Below, one piece after another: positions 25,581 through 33,695 of a stretch of DNA of 38,735 nt. The translations under genes were made by a program, and so were the position numbers. The notes below the pieces were generated by a model. It was given only the letters and a program-made list of their open reading frames with translations, did no database searches and was not told where the DNA came from. Source of the stretch: Sphingomonadales bacterium (GTDB taxonomy: Bacteria; Pseudomonadota; Alphaproteobacteria; Sphingomonadales; Sphingomonadaceae). The stretch covers positions 1 through 38,735 of the forward strand of contig JAQGKX010000014.1 of the NCBI GenBank assembly GCA_028289885.1. Reading direction: 5' to 3'. Position 1 is the stretch's first letter, and each line of letters begins with the position of its first letter.

Positions 25581-28500
25581 ATGACCGACACACCAGCGAC
25601 CGAAAAGCGCGACTATCGCGACACCGTCTTCCTGCCGAAGACCGATTTCCCCATGAAAGCCGGGCTCCCCGCCAAGGAGCCGGTCATTCTGGAACGTTGG
25701 AAGGCGGCTGGCCTGTACGACAAGCTCCGCGACGCGCGGCGCGGGCGTGAAAAGTTCATCCTCCACGATGGCCCGCCCTATGCGAATGGCGATATGCACA
25801 TCGGCCATGCGCTCAACCACATCCTGAAGGACATGGTTGTCCGCACGCAGACCCTGCTCGGCAAGGACGCGCCCTATGTCCCCGGCTGGGATTGCCACGG
25901 CCTGCCGATCGAGTGGAAGGTCGAGGAAGCGTATCGCAAGAAAAAGCTGAACAAGGACGAGGTTCCCGCCGCCGAGTTCCGCGCCGAATGCCGTACCTAT
26001 GCGAGGGGCTGGGTGGATGTTCAGCGCGAGCAGTTGAAGCGGTTGGGCATCAACGCCGACTGGGATCACCCCTATCTGACGATGGATTTCGAGGCCGAAG
26101 CGACGATCGTGTCCGAACTGATGAAGTTCGCCGACAGCGGCCAGCTTTATCGCGGTGCCAAGCCGGTGATGTGGTCGCCGGTCGAGAAGACGGCTTTGGC
26201 GGAAGCCGAGGTCGAATATGAGGACGTGGTTTCTACGCAGATCGATGTTGCGTTCGAGATTGTTGAGTCGGCGATCCCGGAACTGGTCGGCGCTTATGCG
26301 GTGATCTGGACGACGACGCCGTGGACGATTCCGGTCAATCAGGCTTTGGCTTATGGGCCTGAGATTGAGTATGTTTTGGCCAGCGACGGCAGCCGGAGAT
26401 ATCTCGTCGCACGAAATCTAATTGCCGACTTTCTGTCGCGAATGAAGGCTGAAGATGATCGCCGCCGATCGCTCGACCTTGGTTTGCGCGAGTGGAAATT
26501 TCAGCAGCCCACTTCAAATTCAATAGGCGTTTTCAAGGGTTCCGACCTAGCCGGAACCATCGCCCGCCACCCAATGCACGAACTCGGCGGCTTCTTCGCG
26601 CGCCCACGTCCGCTCCTCGCTGGCGATTTCGTCACGACAGAGACCGGCACCGGCCTCGTGCATATGTCACCCGACCACGGCGAAGATGATTTCCTGCTGT
26701 GCAAGGCCAACGGCATCGAACCCGTTTTCGCGGTCGAGGGCGACGGCAAATACCGCGCCGACTGGGCATGGCTCGGCGGGCAGGGATCGGTCATCAACGC
26801 AAAGTTCGTTGCGGCCGATGGCCCGATCTGCAACGACCTGCGCGAAGTCGGCGGCCTGCTCGCGGCCTCGGCAGATTACAAGCACAGCTATCCGCATAGC
26901 TGGCGCTCGAAAGCCAAGGTCATCTTCCGCTGCACGCCACAATGGTTCATTCCGATGGATGAGGCGGTTGCGGGACGTGTTTCGACTTCGCTCGACACAA
27001 GCGGAGAGGGGCCTGTTTCTAGTCCGTTAGTCCCGAGCGAAGGCTCTCTTGAGCGAAGTCGAAAGATCGCGGGACGGGCCACACCCACCACCCTCCGCCA
27101 GACAGCCCTGAAAGCCATAACCGACACCCGCTGGATCCCCGAAAAGGGCCGCAACCGCATCAACGCCATGGTAGAGGGCCGCCCGGATTGGGTCATCAGC
27201 CGCCAGCGCGCATGGGGCGTGCCGATCACCCTGTTCGTCGATCGCAAGACCGGCGCATACCTCAACGACCCGGCAGTCAACGCCCGGATCGTCGCCGCCG
27301 TCCGCGAAAAGGGCGTCGACGCATGGACCAACGAGGCGGCACAGGGCTTCCTCGGCAACGAATATGACGCCGCCGATTACGAGCGGCAGGTCGACATCCT
27401 CGACGTGTGGTTCGACAGTGGCTGCACCCATGCGTTCGTGCTGGAATCGGGCAAATGGCCCGACCTGCTGCGTCCGGAAGGCTACACTGGTCCCCCCGCC
27501 GACCTGTATCTCGAAGGCAGCGACCAGCATCGTGGCTGGTTCCAGTCGTCGCTGCTCGAAAGCTGCGGCACGCGCGGTCATGCACCTTATAAAGCGGTCC
27601 TGACCCACGGCTTCACGATGGATGCGAAGGGCATGAAAATGTCCAAGTCGCTCGGCAACACCATCGACCCTCAGATGCTGATGAAGGACAGCGGTGCCGA
27701 CATATTGCGTCTGTGGGCGCTGAGCATCGATTTCACCGAAGACAATCGCATCGGCAAGGAAATCCTCAGCGGCATTTCGGACCAGTATCGCAAACTCCGC
27801 AACACGTTCCGCTATCTGCTCGGCGCGTTGGAAGGGTTTTCCGAAGCCGAACGTGTGCCGGTCGCGGAAATGCCCGAACTCGAACGCTATATTCTACATT
27901 TATTGGCAGAAATGGACTCAAAACTGCGTCTCGCAGTGGACGCTTTCGACTTTAACACTTACGTCCGCCTGCTGAGCGACTTCGCCAACAACGACCTCAG
28001 CGCCTTCTTCTTCGATATCCGCAAGGACTCGCTTTATTGCGACGTCGGGCCAGCGTTGCCGGAGGGTAAGCCGAAGCGGCGGGCTTATCGGACGGTATTG
28101 GATACAGTGTTCGAGGCTTTGGTGCGGTGGGCTGCGCCGGTTCTGGTGTTTACGGCGGAGGAAGTGTGGATGACGCGTCATCCTGAAGCCGGGTCGGTGC
28201 ATTTGTTGGAGTGGCCTAATCTTCCAAATATCGACGAAAACGAAAGACTGATAGGAAAGTGGGGGCGTTTCCGAGAACTGCGCTCAATGGTATCGGAGGC
28301 TGTAGAACCGTTACGGCGAGAGAAGATTGTAGGCTCAAGCTTAGAGGCGAACGTTCAACTTTACATTGACGAGTCTGAGCGCACATCAATCGATCTGCCT
28401 GAATTTGCAGAGACATGCATTGTGTCGAAAGTGTTTTGGAGCGCTATCACTTACAATCAAGATCAGGTTTCGAGCGTCGTTAAGAACACAGAACAAAAAT

Positions 28501-28589
28501 GCGGTCGCTGTTGGCGTCACCTTCCCGAAGTCGTGGAAGACGGCGACCTGTGTGACCGTTGTACCGAAGTTGTCGGCGAACTCGCATGA
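25581..28589 (+). CDS. ileS: Isoleucine-tRNA ligase
   Basis: 1002 residues. Class I synthetase motifs HIGH (73-76) and KMSKS (686-690), the CP1 editing domain between, the anticodon-binding helical domain (about 790-960), and C-terminal zinc fingers CGRC (974-977) and CDRC (991-994). Known reaction: ATP-dependent charging of tRNA-Ile with editing of valine. Two oddities. Residues 464-496 are a 33-residue in-frame insertion coded by a palindromic element, placed between PMDEAV and the conserved TLRQTALKAI. Also the stretches about 26220-26530 and 28220-28500 use visibly more A/T-ending codons than the rest. The reading frame is intact, so the enzyme is presumably functional. ATGA overlap with lspA. 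Confidence 0.96.
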   Translation: MTDTPATEKRDYRDTVFLPKTDFPMKAGLPAKEPVILERWKAAGLYDKLRDARRGREKFILHDGPPYANGDMHIGHALNHILKDMVVRTQTLLGKDAPYVPGWDCHGLPIEWKVEEAYRKKKLNKDEVPAAEFRAECRTYARGWVDVQREQLKRLGINADWDHPYLTMDFEAEATIVSELMKFADSGQLYRGAKPVMWSPVEKTALAEAEVEYEDVVSTQIDVAFEIVESAIPELVGAYAVIWTTTPWTIPVNQALAYGPEIEYVLASDGSRRYLVARNLIADFLSRMKAEDDRRRSLDLGLREWKFQQPTSNSIGVFKGSDLAGTIARHPMHELGGFFARPRPLLAGDFVTTETGTGLVHMSPDHGEDDFLLCKANGIEPVFAVEGDGKYRADWAWLGGQGSVINAKFVAADGPICNDLREVGGLLAASADYKHSYPHSWRSKAKVIFRCTPQWFIPMDEAVAGRVSTSLDTSGEGPVSSPLVPSEGSLERSRKIAGRATPTTLRQTALKAITDTRWIPEKGRNRINAMVEGRPDWVISRQRAWGVPITLFVDRKTGAYLNDPAVNARIVAAVREKGVDAWTNEAAQGFLGNEYDAADYERQVDILDVWFDSGCTHAFVLESGKWPDLLRPEGYTGPPADLYLEGSDQHRGWFQSSLLESCGTRGHAPYKAVLTHGFTMDAKGMKMSKSLGNTIDPQMLMKDSGADILRLWALSIDFTEDNRIGKEILSGISDQYRKLRNTFRYLLGALEGFSEAERVPVAEMPELERYILHLLAEMDSKLRLAVDAFDFNTYVRLLSDFANNDLSAFFFDIRKDSLYCDVGPALPEGKPKRRAYRTVLDTVFEALVRWAAPVLVFTAEEVWMTRHPEAGSVHLLEWPNLPNIDENERLIGKWGRFRELRSMVSEAVEPLRREKIVGSSLEANVQLYIDESERTSIDLPEFAETCIVSKVFWSAITYNQDQVSSVVKNTEQKCGRCWRHLPEVVEDGDLCDRCTEVVGELA
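26970..27076 (+). mobile_element. In-frame palindromic insertion element within ileS
   Basis: The 8-base sequence GCGGGACG occurs at 26970-26977 and again at 27069-27076, exactly 99 bases apart, as a target-site duplication would. Between them are perfect 14-base inverted repeats, TTTCGACTTCGCTC (26980-26993) and its complement (27051-27064), and an inner GAGAG/CTCTC pair. The left part (26976-27002) matches the intergenic palindrome at 24748-24774 in 25 of 27 bases. It adds 33 codons without a stop to IleRS. It codes no protein of its own and is likely non-autonomous. Confidence 0.75.
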
Positions 28590-29092
28590 CTGGCACCCCT
28601 GCCAACCGCCGCCTTGGCTTCATCCTCGCGATCCTTGTCTTCGCAGCCGACCAGTTCGTCAAATACATGGTCGCGGTCCCCTTTGGCCTGAAGGAGCGCG
28701 GGCAAATCGTGATTACCTCGTTCTTCAACCTGACGTGGGTCGAGAATCCCGGCGTGTCGCTGGGCATGCTGACCGCCACCGGTGACACCGGTCGCTGGCT
28801 GCTTGTCGGCCTCACCGCGCTCATCTCCATAGGCGTCACCGTCTGGCTCTGGCGCGAACGCAACCAGCAGGACGCGTTCGGGCTGGGGCTCGTTCTTGGC
28901 GGCGCGCTTGGCAATATCGTCGATCGGGCACGTTTTTCCTACGTCGTCGATTTCGCCGATTTGCATTTTGGCGAGTTTCGTCCTTTCCTGGTGTTCAACG
29001 TCGCCGATGCCGCTATTACCATCGGCGTTCTCATATTGCTGTTCCGTGCGCTTTTGGTGCGCGACAAGACGAAAGAAGTCCAAGATGCGTAA
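28586..29092 (+). CDS. lspA: Lipoprotein signal peptidase (signal peptidase II)
   Basis: 168 residues with four membrane helices. The catalytic aspartates are D113 (GNIVDRARFSYVVDF) and D141 (FNVADAAI), and N-terminal AADQFVKYMV and FNLTWVENPGVSLGML are family signatures. Known role: cleaves the signal peptide of prolipoproteins after lipid attachment at the inner membrane. Its start overlaps the ileS stop (ATGA), the classical ileS-lspA arrangement, and its end overlaps the next gene, which itself encodes a lipoprotein, by eight bases. Confidence 0.95.
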   Translation: MTGTPANRRLGFILAILVFAADQFVKYMVAVPFGLKERGQIVITSFFNLTWVENPGVSLGMLTATGDTGRWLLVGLTALISIGVTVWLWRERNQQDAFGLGLVLGGALGNIVDRARFSYVVDFADLHFGEFRPFLVFNVADAAITIGVLILLFRALLVRDKTKEVQDA

Positions 29093-29513
29093 GACAATCG
29101 TAGCAAGCGTCGCCGTTCTGGCGGTTGCCGCCAGTCTGGCAAGCTGTGGCAGTTCGAAGGGCGGCGGCGTTTTCAACCGTGCGCGACCCGATGAACTGGC
29201 CGTTTCGCGCGCCCAGCCTTTGGTGGTGCCGCCCGATTTCGCTCTGACCACGCCAAAGCCCGGGGCGGCGCGACCGCAGGAAGTGGACGCATCGACACAG
29301 GCGTTGCAGGCGATGTTCGGTGGCCCATCGCCCCGTAGTGCGGCGGAGACCGGTGCGGTCGATCAGGCAGGCGGCGCGCGAGCCCAGGCCGGTATCCGGT
29401 CCGAAGCTGGCGATCCGGGCACGACCGTCGTCGACAAGGGGTCGACGACCCGCGACATCGTTGCCGCACCCGTTGGTGACGGACAGGGCGCGCGGGCAAC
29501 CGCTCCGAACTAA
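29085..29513 (+). CDS. DUF3035 family lipoprotein
   Basis: 142 residues. Signal peptide with lipobox LASC, lipidation at C21. The conserved core RPDELAVSRAQPLVVPPDFALTTP-type segment (about 33-56; RPDEL and PPDF) identifies the DUF3035 family, followed by a low-complexity Ala/Gly/Thr tail. The function is unknown; members regularly follow lspA in alphaproteobacteria, as here. The start lies inside the end of lspA (eight-base overlap), making it part of the ileS-lspA operon. A strong terminator begins 19 bases after the stop. Confidence 0.82.
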   Translation: MRKTIVASVAVLAVAASLASCGSSKGGGVFNRARPDELAVSRAQPLVVPPDFALTTPKPGAARPQEVDASTQALQAMFGGPSPRSAAETGAVDQAGGARAQAGIRSEAGDPGTTVVDKGSTTRDIVAAPVGDGQGARATAPN

Positions 29514-29531
29514 GTTTCACGCCCAATCAAT

Positions 29532-29580
29532 ACACGAAAAAGGGGCAATCCGGATCGACCGGACTGCCCCTTTTTCGTGT
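29532..29580. terminator. Strong bidirectional rho-independent terminator
   Basis: A perfect 16-bp stem (29532-29547 with 29565-29580) containing AAAAAGGGGC/GCCCCTTTTT, continued by five more pairs after one mismatch, gives A- and T-tracts on both sides. It serves the ileS-lspA-DUF3035 operon on the plus strand and the porin gene on the minus strand. Confidence 0.9.
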
Positions 29581-29589
29581 TTCGCAATA

Positions 29590-29613
29590 CCCTCTCCCCC
29601 GAAAGGGAGAGGG
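29590..29613. repeat. GC hairpin with CCGAAAGG core
   Basis: CCCTCTCCC (29590-29598) pairs with GGGAGAGGG (29605-29613). It lies just after the porin stop codon. The same loop core occurs in the hairpin at 35353-35374. Confidence 0.55.
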
Positions 29614-29622
29614 TGATGTGGT

Positions 29623-30417
29623 TTAGTAGCTTACGCCGACCGAACCGACAACGCCTTCTTTGGCAACGTCCTTGCCGAATGGCGTGAAATAGCCAGTCGG
29701 GACATCGCTGCCGACATAGTTCACGCCGAACGTGATCTGCTTATAGGTGTAGTTCACGCCAGCACCCCAGTCGGTGTACTTCTTAAGGCCGAGCGACAGA
29801 ACGCTGCTCGTCCAGTTGTGACCGATATGAGCCGAGACACCAACGCCGGAAGCGATCGAACCACTAAGGTCGAAAGCTGTGTAGAGGTTGTCGTCTTTTT
29901 TCTGCGTACCGTTGGCATTGGCAACCAGGCCGAGAGCCTTCTGCTTGAATGCATAGTTCGCAGTTAACTTTGCAGTCGCAGGACCGAAAGTGTGTGCAAC
30001 CGAGAGGTAAGGCTCAGCGAAATCGGAGTTGTACTTGCCGCCGGCAAACACTGGTCCCAGCTTCTGCGACTCAGGGTAGAAATAATAGAGAACGCCGCCG
30101 TCAAAAGTCGTGCCGCCGAACGTGCGCTTGTAGCCGGCAATCAGATCGATTTCCTGGTTCGAACCGTTGGCGACATATTCCGAAATCGAGCTGCCCCAGA
30201 CCGAAACATACAGGCCCGACGAATGGGTGGCTGTGAGCGAACCCTGGACGGCAAAGTTCTTGTTGGTCTGCGAAATGCCGCGGAAGCGATAATCGGTGAC
30301 GAGCGTCGCGCTGCCGTTGATGGTGATTGCTGCTGGTGGAGCAGCGTCGTCAGCCAGTGCGGGCGATGCCACGGCAATAGCGAGCAGGCTGACAGTGCAG
30401 CCGATAAAAGTGCGCAT
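29623..30417 (-). CDS. TorF family putative outer-membrane porin
   Basis: 264 residues. Signal peptide 1-22 ending ALA before DD. The mature protein is a run of alternating amphipathic strands with the TorF-type start GSATLVTDYRFRGISQTNKNFAVQG, further strands such as LYVSVWGSSISEYV, GVLYYFYPE and WGAGVNYTYKQITFGVNYVG, and a terminal VGSVGVSY; a C-terminal aromatic residue is the usual signal for outer-membrane barrel assembly. Two cysteines are absent from the mature part. Substrate unknown. The start has AAAGGGA upstream. The leader (30418-30603) is unusually structured. A bidirectional terminator lies downstream. Confidence 0.85.
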   Translation of the reverse strand: MRTFIGCTVSLLAIAVASPALADDAAPPAAITINGSATLVTDYRFRGISQTNKNFAVQGSLTATHSSGLYVSVWGSSISEYVANGSNQEIDLIAGYKRTFGGTTFDGGVLYYFYPESQKLGPVFAGGKYNSDFAEPYLSVAHTFGPATAKLTANYAFKQKALGLVANANGTQKKDDNLYTAFDLSGSIASGVGVSAHIGHNWTSSVLSLGLKKYTDWGAGVNYTYKQITFGVNYVGSDVPTGYFTPFGKDVAKEGVVGSVGVSY

Positions 30418-30435
30418 GAATTGATCCCTTTCAGT

Positions 30436-30492
30436 GGATATGCTTTTGCATTCCAACCTGCGTAGAGGCTCACGGCCTCTATGCGGGCCGTG
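30436..30492 (-). promoter_or_regulatory. Structured leader of the porin gene with competing hairpins
   Basis: Three inverted repeats crowd the 75 bases before the porin start: CACGGCC/GGCCGTG (30471-30477 with 30486-30492), TAGAGGC/GCCTCTA (30463-30469 with 30475-30481), and GGATATGC/GCATTCC (30436-30443 with 30448-30454). The first two share bases 30475-30477 and so cannot both form. Further up are a 7-bp hairpin (30576-30593) and GACAT/ATGTC (30558-30571). The rest of the 186-base gap holds no gene I can see. Confidence 0.45.
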
Positions 30493-30603
30493 ATTGCTTC
30501 GACCCCCGCCAAGTGACAAACTATGGTGCGACGCACAACACGAAAAGGTTCCCAAACGACATATTAATGTCATAGTGTTGCGCAAACGCAACAATGTCGC
30601 ATA

Positions 30604-31809
30604 TCAAATAAGCAAGAAGGCCTGACCCAGATCGTCGATCAGGTCACGCACGTCTTCGAGACCGATCTGTAGCCGAATTACCGGCCCTCGTGTCCAGGGG
30701 TTGACGCTACGGCAGCGCCCCGGATCAGCGGGGAGGGCGAGGCTTTCGAAACCACCCCAGCTATAGCCTATACCGAAATGGCGAAGGGCATCGACAAACC
30801 TGTCGGCGTTCCCACGGGCCAGCATGAACGAGAATAATCCCGTCGAGCCACGGAAGTCGCGCTGGAATATTTCATGCCCGGAACAATCGCTTATGCCGGG
30901 GTGCAGCACGGAATCGACGTCCGCTCGTGCTTGTAGCCAGTGTGCAATTTCGAGCGCAGAATCGCGGTGCCGCGCCAGCCTGACATCGAGGGTGCGCAAC
31001 CCGCGCGCCGCCAGCCAGGCATCGTCGGGACCGACATGCTGGCCCAAAACCTGTGCGGTAAGGCGGAGGTCGTTCCACGTCGCGGCGGAACTCGTGACCG
31101 ACCCGATCATCGCGTCGGAATGGCCGACGATATATTTGGTGCAGGCGATAATCGACAGATCGACGCCCATGCCGATGACTGGCAGATACAGCGGTGTCGC
31201 CCAGGTATTATCGATCAGCGTCACCAGCCCGCGATTTTTGGCGACTGCAACGATGGCGGGCACGTCTTGGACTTCGAAGGTCAGGCTCCCCGGACTTTCC
31301 ATGAAGATCGCGCGCGTGGCGGGCTGGATCAGAGCCTCGATCCCGGCTCCGATCAGGGGGTCGTAATAGGTCGTCGCAACACCACGCTCCGCCAGATATG
31401 CGTCGCAGAGCCGTCGCGTCGGGTCGTAGACGCTGTCGACCATCAGCAAATGATCGCCCGACTTCAACACGCTGGTCAGCGCGACCGCGACGGCCGCCGC
31501 ACCCGATGGGAACAGCATCGTACCCACAGCCCCCGGCTCCAGTTCGGTCAGTGCGTCGGCCAGCGACCATTGCGTCGGCGTGCCCCGACGACCGTAGAAC
31601 AGCTTGCCGTCCTCGTTGGTTTTCAGGCCAGCTTTCAGCGCGGCAGTATCGTCGTACAGGATCGTGGACGCGCGCCACACCGGCGGATTGACGATCGCGC
31701 CACCGCTTTCAAGACCAACCCAATCCTTGCGACGACCGCCCTGAACTACTTTCGTTGCAGGGCGGCGGAAATCGGTCGGCCTCTCGTCGTCCGAGAACTC
31801 GTGGCTCAT
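30604..31809 (-). CDS. metC: Cystathionine beta-lyase (Cys/Met metabolism PLP enzyme)
   Basis: 401 residues, full length for the Cys/Met metabolism PLP family. The PLP lysine is K225 in IIACTKYIVGHSDAMIG; FYGRRGTPTQWSLADALTELE near 71-91 is the tyrosine/arginine region of cystathionine beta-lyases; LIDNTWATPLY carries the Asp that contacts the pyridine nitrogen. Known reaction: cystathionine to homocysteine, pyruvate and ammonia in methionine synthesis. A cystathionine gamma-synthase or gamma-lyase role is less likely given the RRGTPT motif. ATG 31809 overlaps the stop of the sulfurtransferase gene (ATGA), so both are coupled in a sulfur-metabolism operon. A longer open frame to 31860 is not needed. 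Confidence 0.87.
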   Translation of the reverse strand: MSHEFSDDERPTDFRRPATKVVQGGRRKDWVGLESGGAIVNPPVWRASTILYDDTAALKAGLKTNEDGKLFYGRRGTPTQWSLADALTELEPGAVGTMLFPSGAAAVAVALTSVLKSGDHLLMVDSVYDPTRRLCDAYLAERGVATTYYDPLIGAGIEALIQPATRAIFMESPGSLTFEVQDVPAIVAVAKNRGLVTLIDNTWATPLYLPVIGMGVDLSIIACTKYIVGHSDAMIGSVTSSAATWNDLRLTAQVLGQHVGPDDAWLAARGLRTLDVRLARHRDSALEIAHWLQARADVDSVLHPGISDCSGHEIFQRDFRGSTGLFSFMLARGNADRFVDALRHFGIGYSWGGFESLALPADPGRCRSVNPWTRGPVIRLQIGLEDVRDLIDDLGQAFLLI

Positions 31810-32642
31810 GCGGCTCCGATGGCCTTGGGGGTCGAGGCATCGGCACCCCATTCGCTCCACGAGCCGTCATAGATGGCAACCTTGGTGTTACCGAGGATAT
31901 GCGCTGCGAATACGACCGCAGCGGCGGTGATGCCCGATCCGCAGGTTGCCGCAATCGGCTGGTTGGGATCGACGCCAGCGGCTTCGAACGCTGCTTTCAG
32001 GGCTCCGGCGTCCTTCCATGTGCCGTCAGCATTGAACAAATTGCCCATCGGCAAATTTTTGCTGCCGGGGATGTGGCCCGGATGCACGCCGAGCCGTGGC
32101 TCAGCCTCTCGCCCCTCGAACCGTGCGGCCGAACGGGCATCGACGATCTGTTCCGCTTTCGAATCGGAAAGCGCTGCAATCTGGTCCATGGTGCGGACGT
32201 GCGCCTCGTCCTTCCAGACAGTGAAATGGCGATGGCGAAGCTGTTCCTTGCCGGTCGCGACGTCGCGTCCCTCGGCTTTCCATTTGGCAAGGCCGCCATC
32301 GAGGATCGCGACATCGTGCGCGCCGAACAGGTTGAGCATCCACCAAGCGCGCGCCGAAGTGTGCAGGGCGCTGTCATCATAAAGGACGATACGACTCCCG
32401 TCGCCAAGGCCCAGCGACTGCATGCGGCTCGCGAACTTCTCTGCCTTGGGCAGCATCATCGGCAATTCGGATGTGGTGTCCGAGACGGCGGCAAGGTCCA
32501 TGAAAACCGCGCCCGGAATGTGTCCGGCTTCATATTCGGCGGCGGGGTCCCGGGCCTCCAGATGCCAGCTTGCATCGACGATGCGCAGGTCCGACGCGCC
32601 AAGTTCGTTCGCAAGCCACTCAGTCGATACCAACGCGTCCAT
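31806..32642 (-). CDS. sseA: 3-mercaptopyruvate sulfurtransferase
   Basis: 278 residues with two rhodanese domains. The active-site loop CGSGITA at C234 fits the mercaptopyruvate group (CGSGV/IT) rather than thiosulfate sulfurtransferases. Domain one has the GHIPGAVFMDL signature (40-50), domain two PGHIPGSKNLPMG (188-200). Known reaction: transfer of sulfur from 3-mercaptopyruvate to thiols or cyanide. ATG 32642 has GGAG six bases upstream; TTG 32645 directly before it is less likely. It is translationally coupled to metC. Confidence 0.9.
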   Translation of the reverse strand: MDALVSTEWLANELGASDLRIVDASWHLEARDPAAEYEAGHIPGAVFMDLAAVSDTTSELPMMLPKAEKFASRMQSLGLGDGSRIVLYDDSALHTSARAWWMLNLFGAHDVAILDGGLAKWKAEGRDVATGKEQLRHRHFTVWKDEAHVRTMDQIAALSDSKAEQIVDARSAARFEGREAEPRLGVHPGHIPGSKNLPMGNLFNADGTWKDAGALKAAFEAAGVDPNQPIAATCGSGITAAAVVFAAHILGNTKVAIYDGSWSEWGADASTPKAIGAA

Positions 32643-32735
32643 CAAACTCTCCGATGTTTAAACGATATGTTCTGGTCTTAATCGTCCGCTCCGGGCGCGT
32701 CGAGTGTTTGCGGCCCGAACGCTGCAGAGGGTGTC

Positions 32736-33212
32736 ATGTCCGCCAGTCCACCCTACATACACGGCATGACTCCAAAACATCTCGGCCAGACCAGCACGCT
32801 TCCCGCCACTCCAGAAGAGGCGACGCTCGATTATGTTCCCAATCCACGGCTTGGGCGGCCCTATCTCGTGCGCTTTGCCGTACCCGAATTCACGTCGCTC
32901 TGCCCGGTCACCGGGCAACCCGATTTCGCGCATCTGGTAATCGATTATGCCCCGCACGAAACGATCGTCGAATCCAAGTCGCTGAAGCTCTTCCTTGGCA
33001 GTTTTCGCAATCACGCTGCATTCCACGAAGATTGCACAGTCGGCATTGGGGAGCGCCTGTTCGCGGAAATGGACCCCCACTGGCTGCGAATCGGTGGCTA
33101 TTGGTATCCACGCGGCGGCATACCCATCGATGTTTTCTGGCAGTCGGGCGAGCCTCCCGCTGGACTTTGGCTGCCTTCTCAAGACGTTCAAGGATATCGT
33201 GGCCGGGGGTAA
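32736..33212 (+). CDS. queF: preQ1 synthase (7-cyano-7-deazaguanine reductase)
   Basis: 158 residues, the short single-domain (YkvM-type) QueF. Catalytic Cys C56 in [14 protein letters not shown] with D63 in the same segment; the NADPH-binding motif ESKSLKLFL (79-87); and FHEDC (96-100). Known reaction: NADPH-dependent reduction of the nitrile preQ0 to the amine preQ1 in queuosine synthesis. ATG 32736 has GAGGG just upstream; ATG 32766 is a second possibility. The 93-base gap before it, shared with divergent sseA, shows no recognisable preQ1 riboswitch. Confidence 0.93.
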   Translation: MSASPPYIHGMTPKHLGQTSTLPATPEEATLDYVPNPRLGRPYLVRFAVPEFTSLCPVTGQPDFAHLVIDYAPHETIVESKSLKLFLGSFRNHAAFHEDCTVGIGERLFAEMDPHWLRIGGYWYPRGGIPIDVFWQSGEPPAGLWLPSQDVQGYRGRG

Positions 33213-33251
33213 GGGATGGAAAACTTAATGACATTGGTGTAAGCAAAAGCC

Positions 33252-33647
33252 ATGACGACCGCGCGCATACATCACCATATCATCGGGATTCTTCCGGACG
33301 ACATCGACTTCATGGGCCACGTCAACAATGCGCGCTACCTAAGCTGGGTTCAGGACGCCGTCGTGGCGCACTGGCAAAAGCTTGCCCCGCCGCAAGCGGT
33401 GGCCGAGCACCTGTGGGTCGCGCTGAAGCACGAGATCACCTATCGCAAGCCGGCGTTCCTCGACGACGACGTGATCGCGACCGTCATCCTTGAAAAGGTC
33501 GAGGGAGCGCGGGCGTTTTATGAAACGTTGATCAAGCGTGGCGAGGTCGTGCTGGCCGAGGTCAAGTCGAGCTGGTGCTGTATCGATGCAAAGACGCTGC
33601 GACCAGCGCGGGTCGCCAAGGACATCGTCGCGCACTTTTTCAGCTGA
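33252..33647 (+). CDS. Acyl-CoA thioesterase, hotdog fold (4-hydroxybenzoyl-CoA thioesterase-like)
   Basis: 131 residues, one hotdog domain. DDIDFMGHVNNARYLSWVQDA (16-36) is the signature of the YbgC/FadM group, with D19 as probable catalytic residue, followed by the long hotdog helix and HEITYRKPAFLDDDVIATVILEKV. Family role: hydrolysis of acyl-CoA or aryl-CoA thioesters; the substrate is unknown. It starts 39 bases after queF in the same direction and may be cotranscribed. It converges on the DUF853 gene across a 48-base gap with no clear terminator. Confidence 0.85.
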   Translation: MTTARIHHHIIGILPDDIDFMGHVNNARYLSWVQDAVVAHWQKLAPPQAVAEHLWVALKHEITYRKPAFLDDDVIATVILEKVEGARAFYETLIKRGEVVLAEVKSSWCCIDAKTLRPARVAKDIVAHFFS

Positions 33648-33695
33648 GCGCTGCTTCGCTTCCTTAAATCCTCCCTGTTTTGGGAAGGAATAGGG

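Noticed and set aside
32643-32735. preQ1 riboswitch upstream of queF
   Set aside because: No pseudoknot aptamer pattern (short C-rich loop plus A-rich tail pairing near the ribosome site) could be found in these 93 bases.
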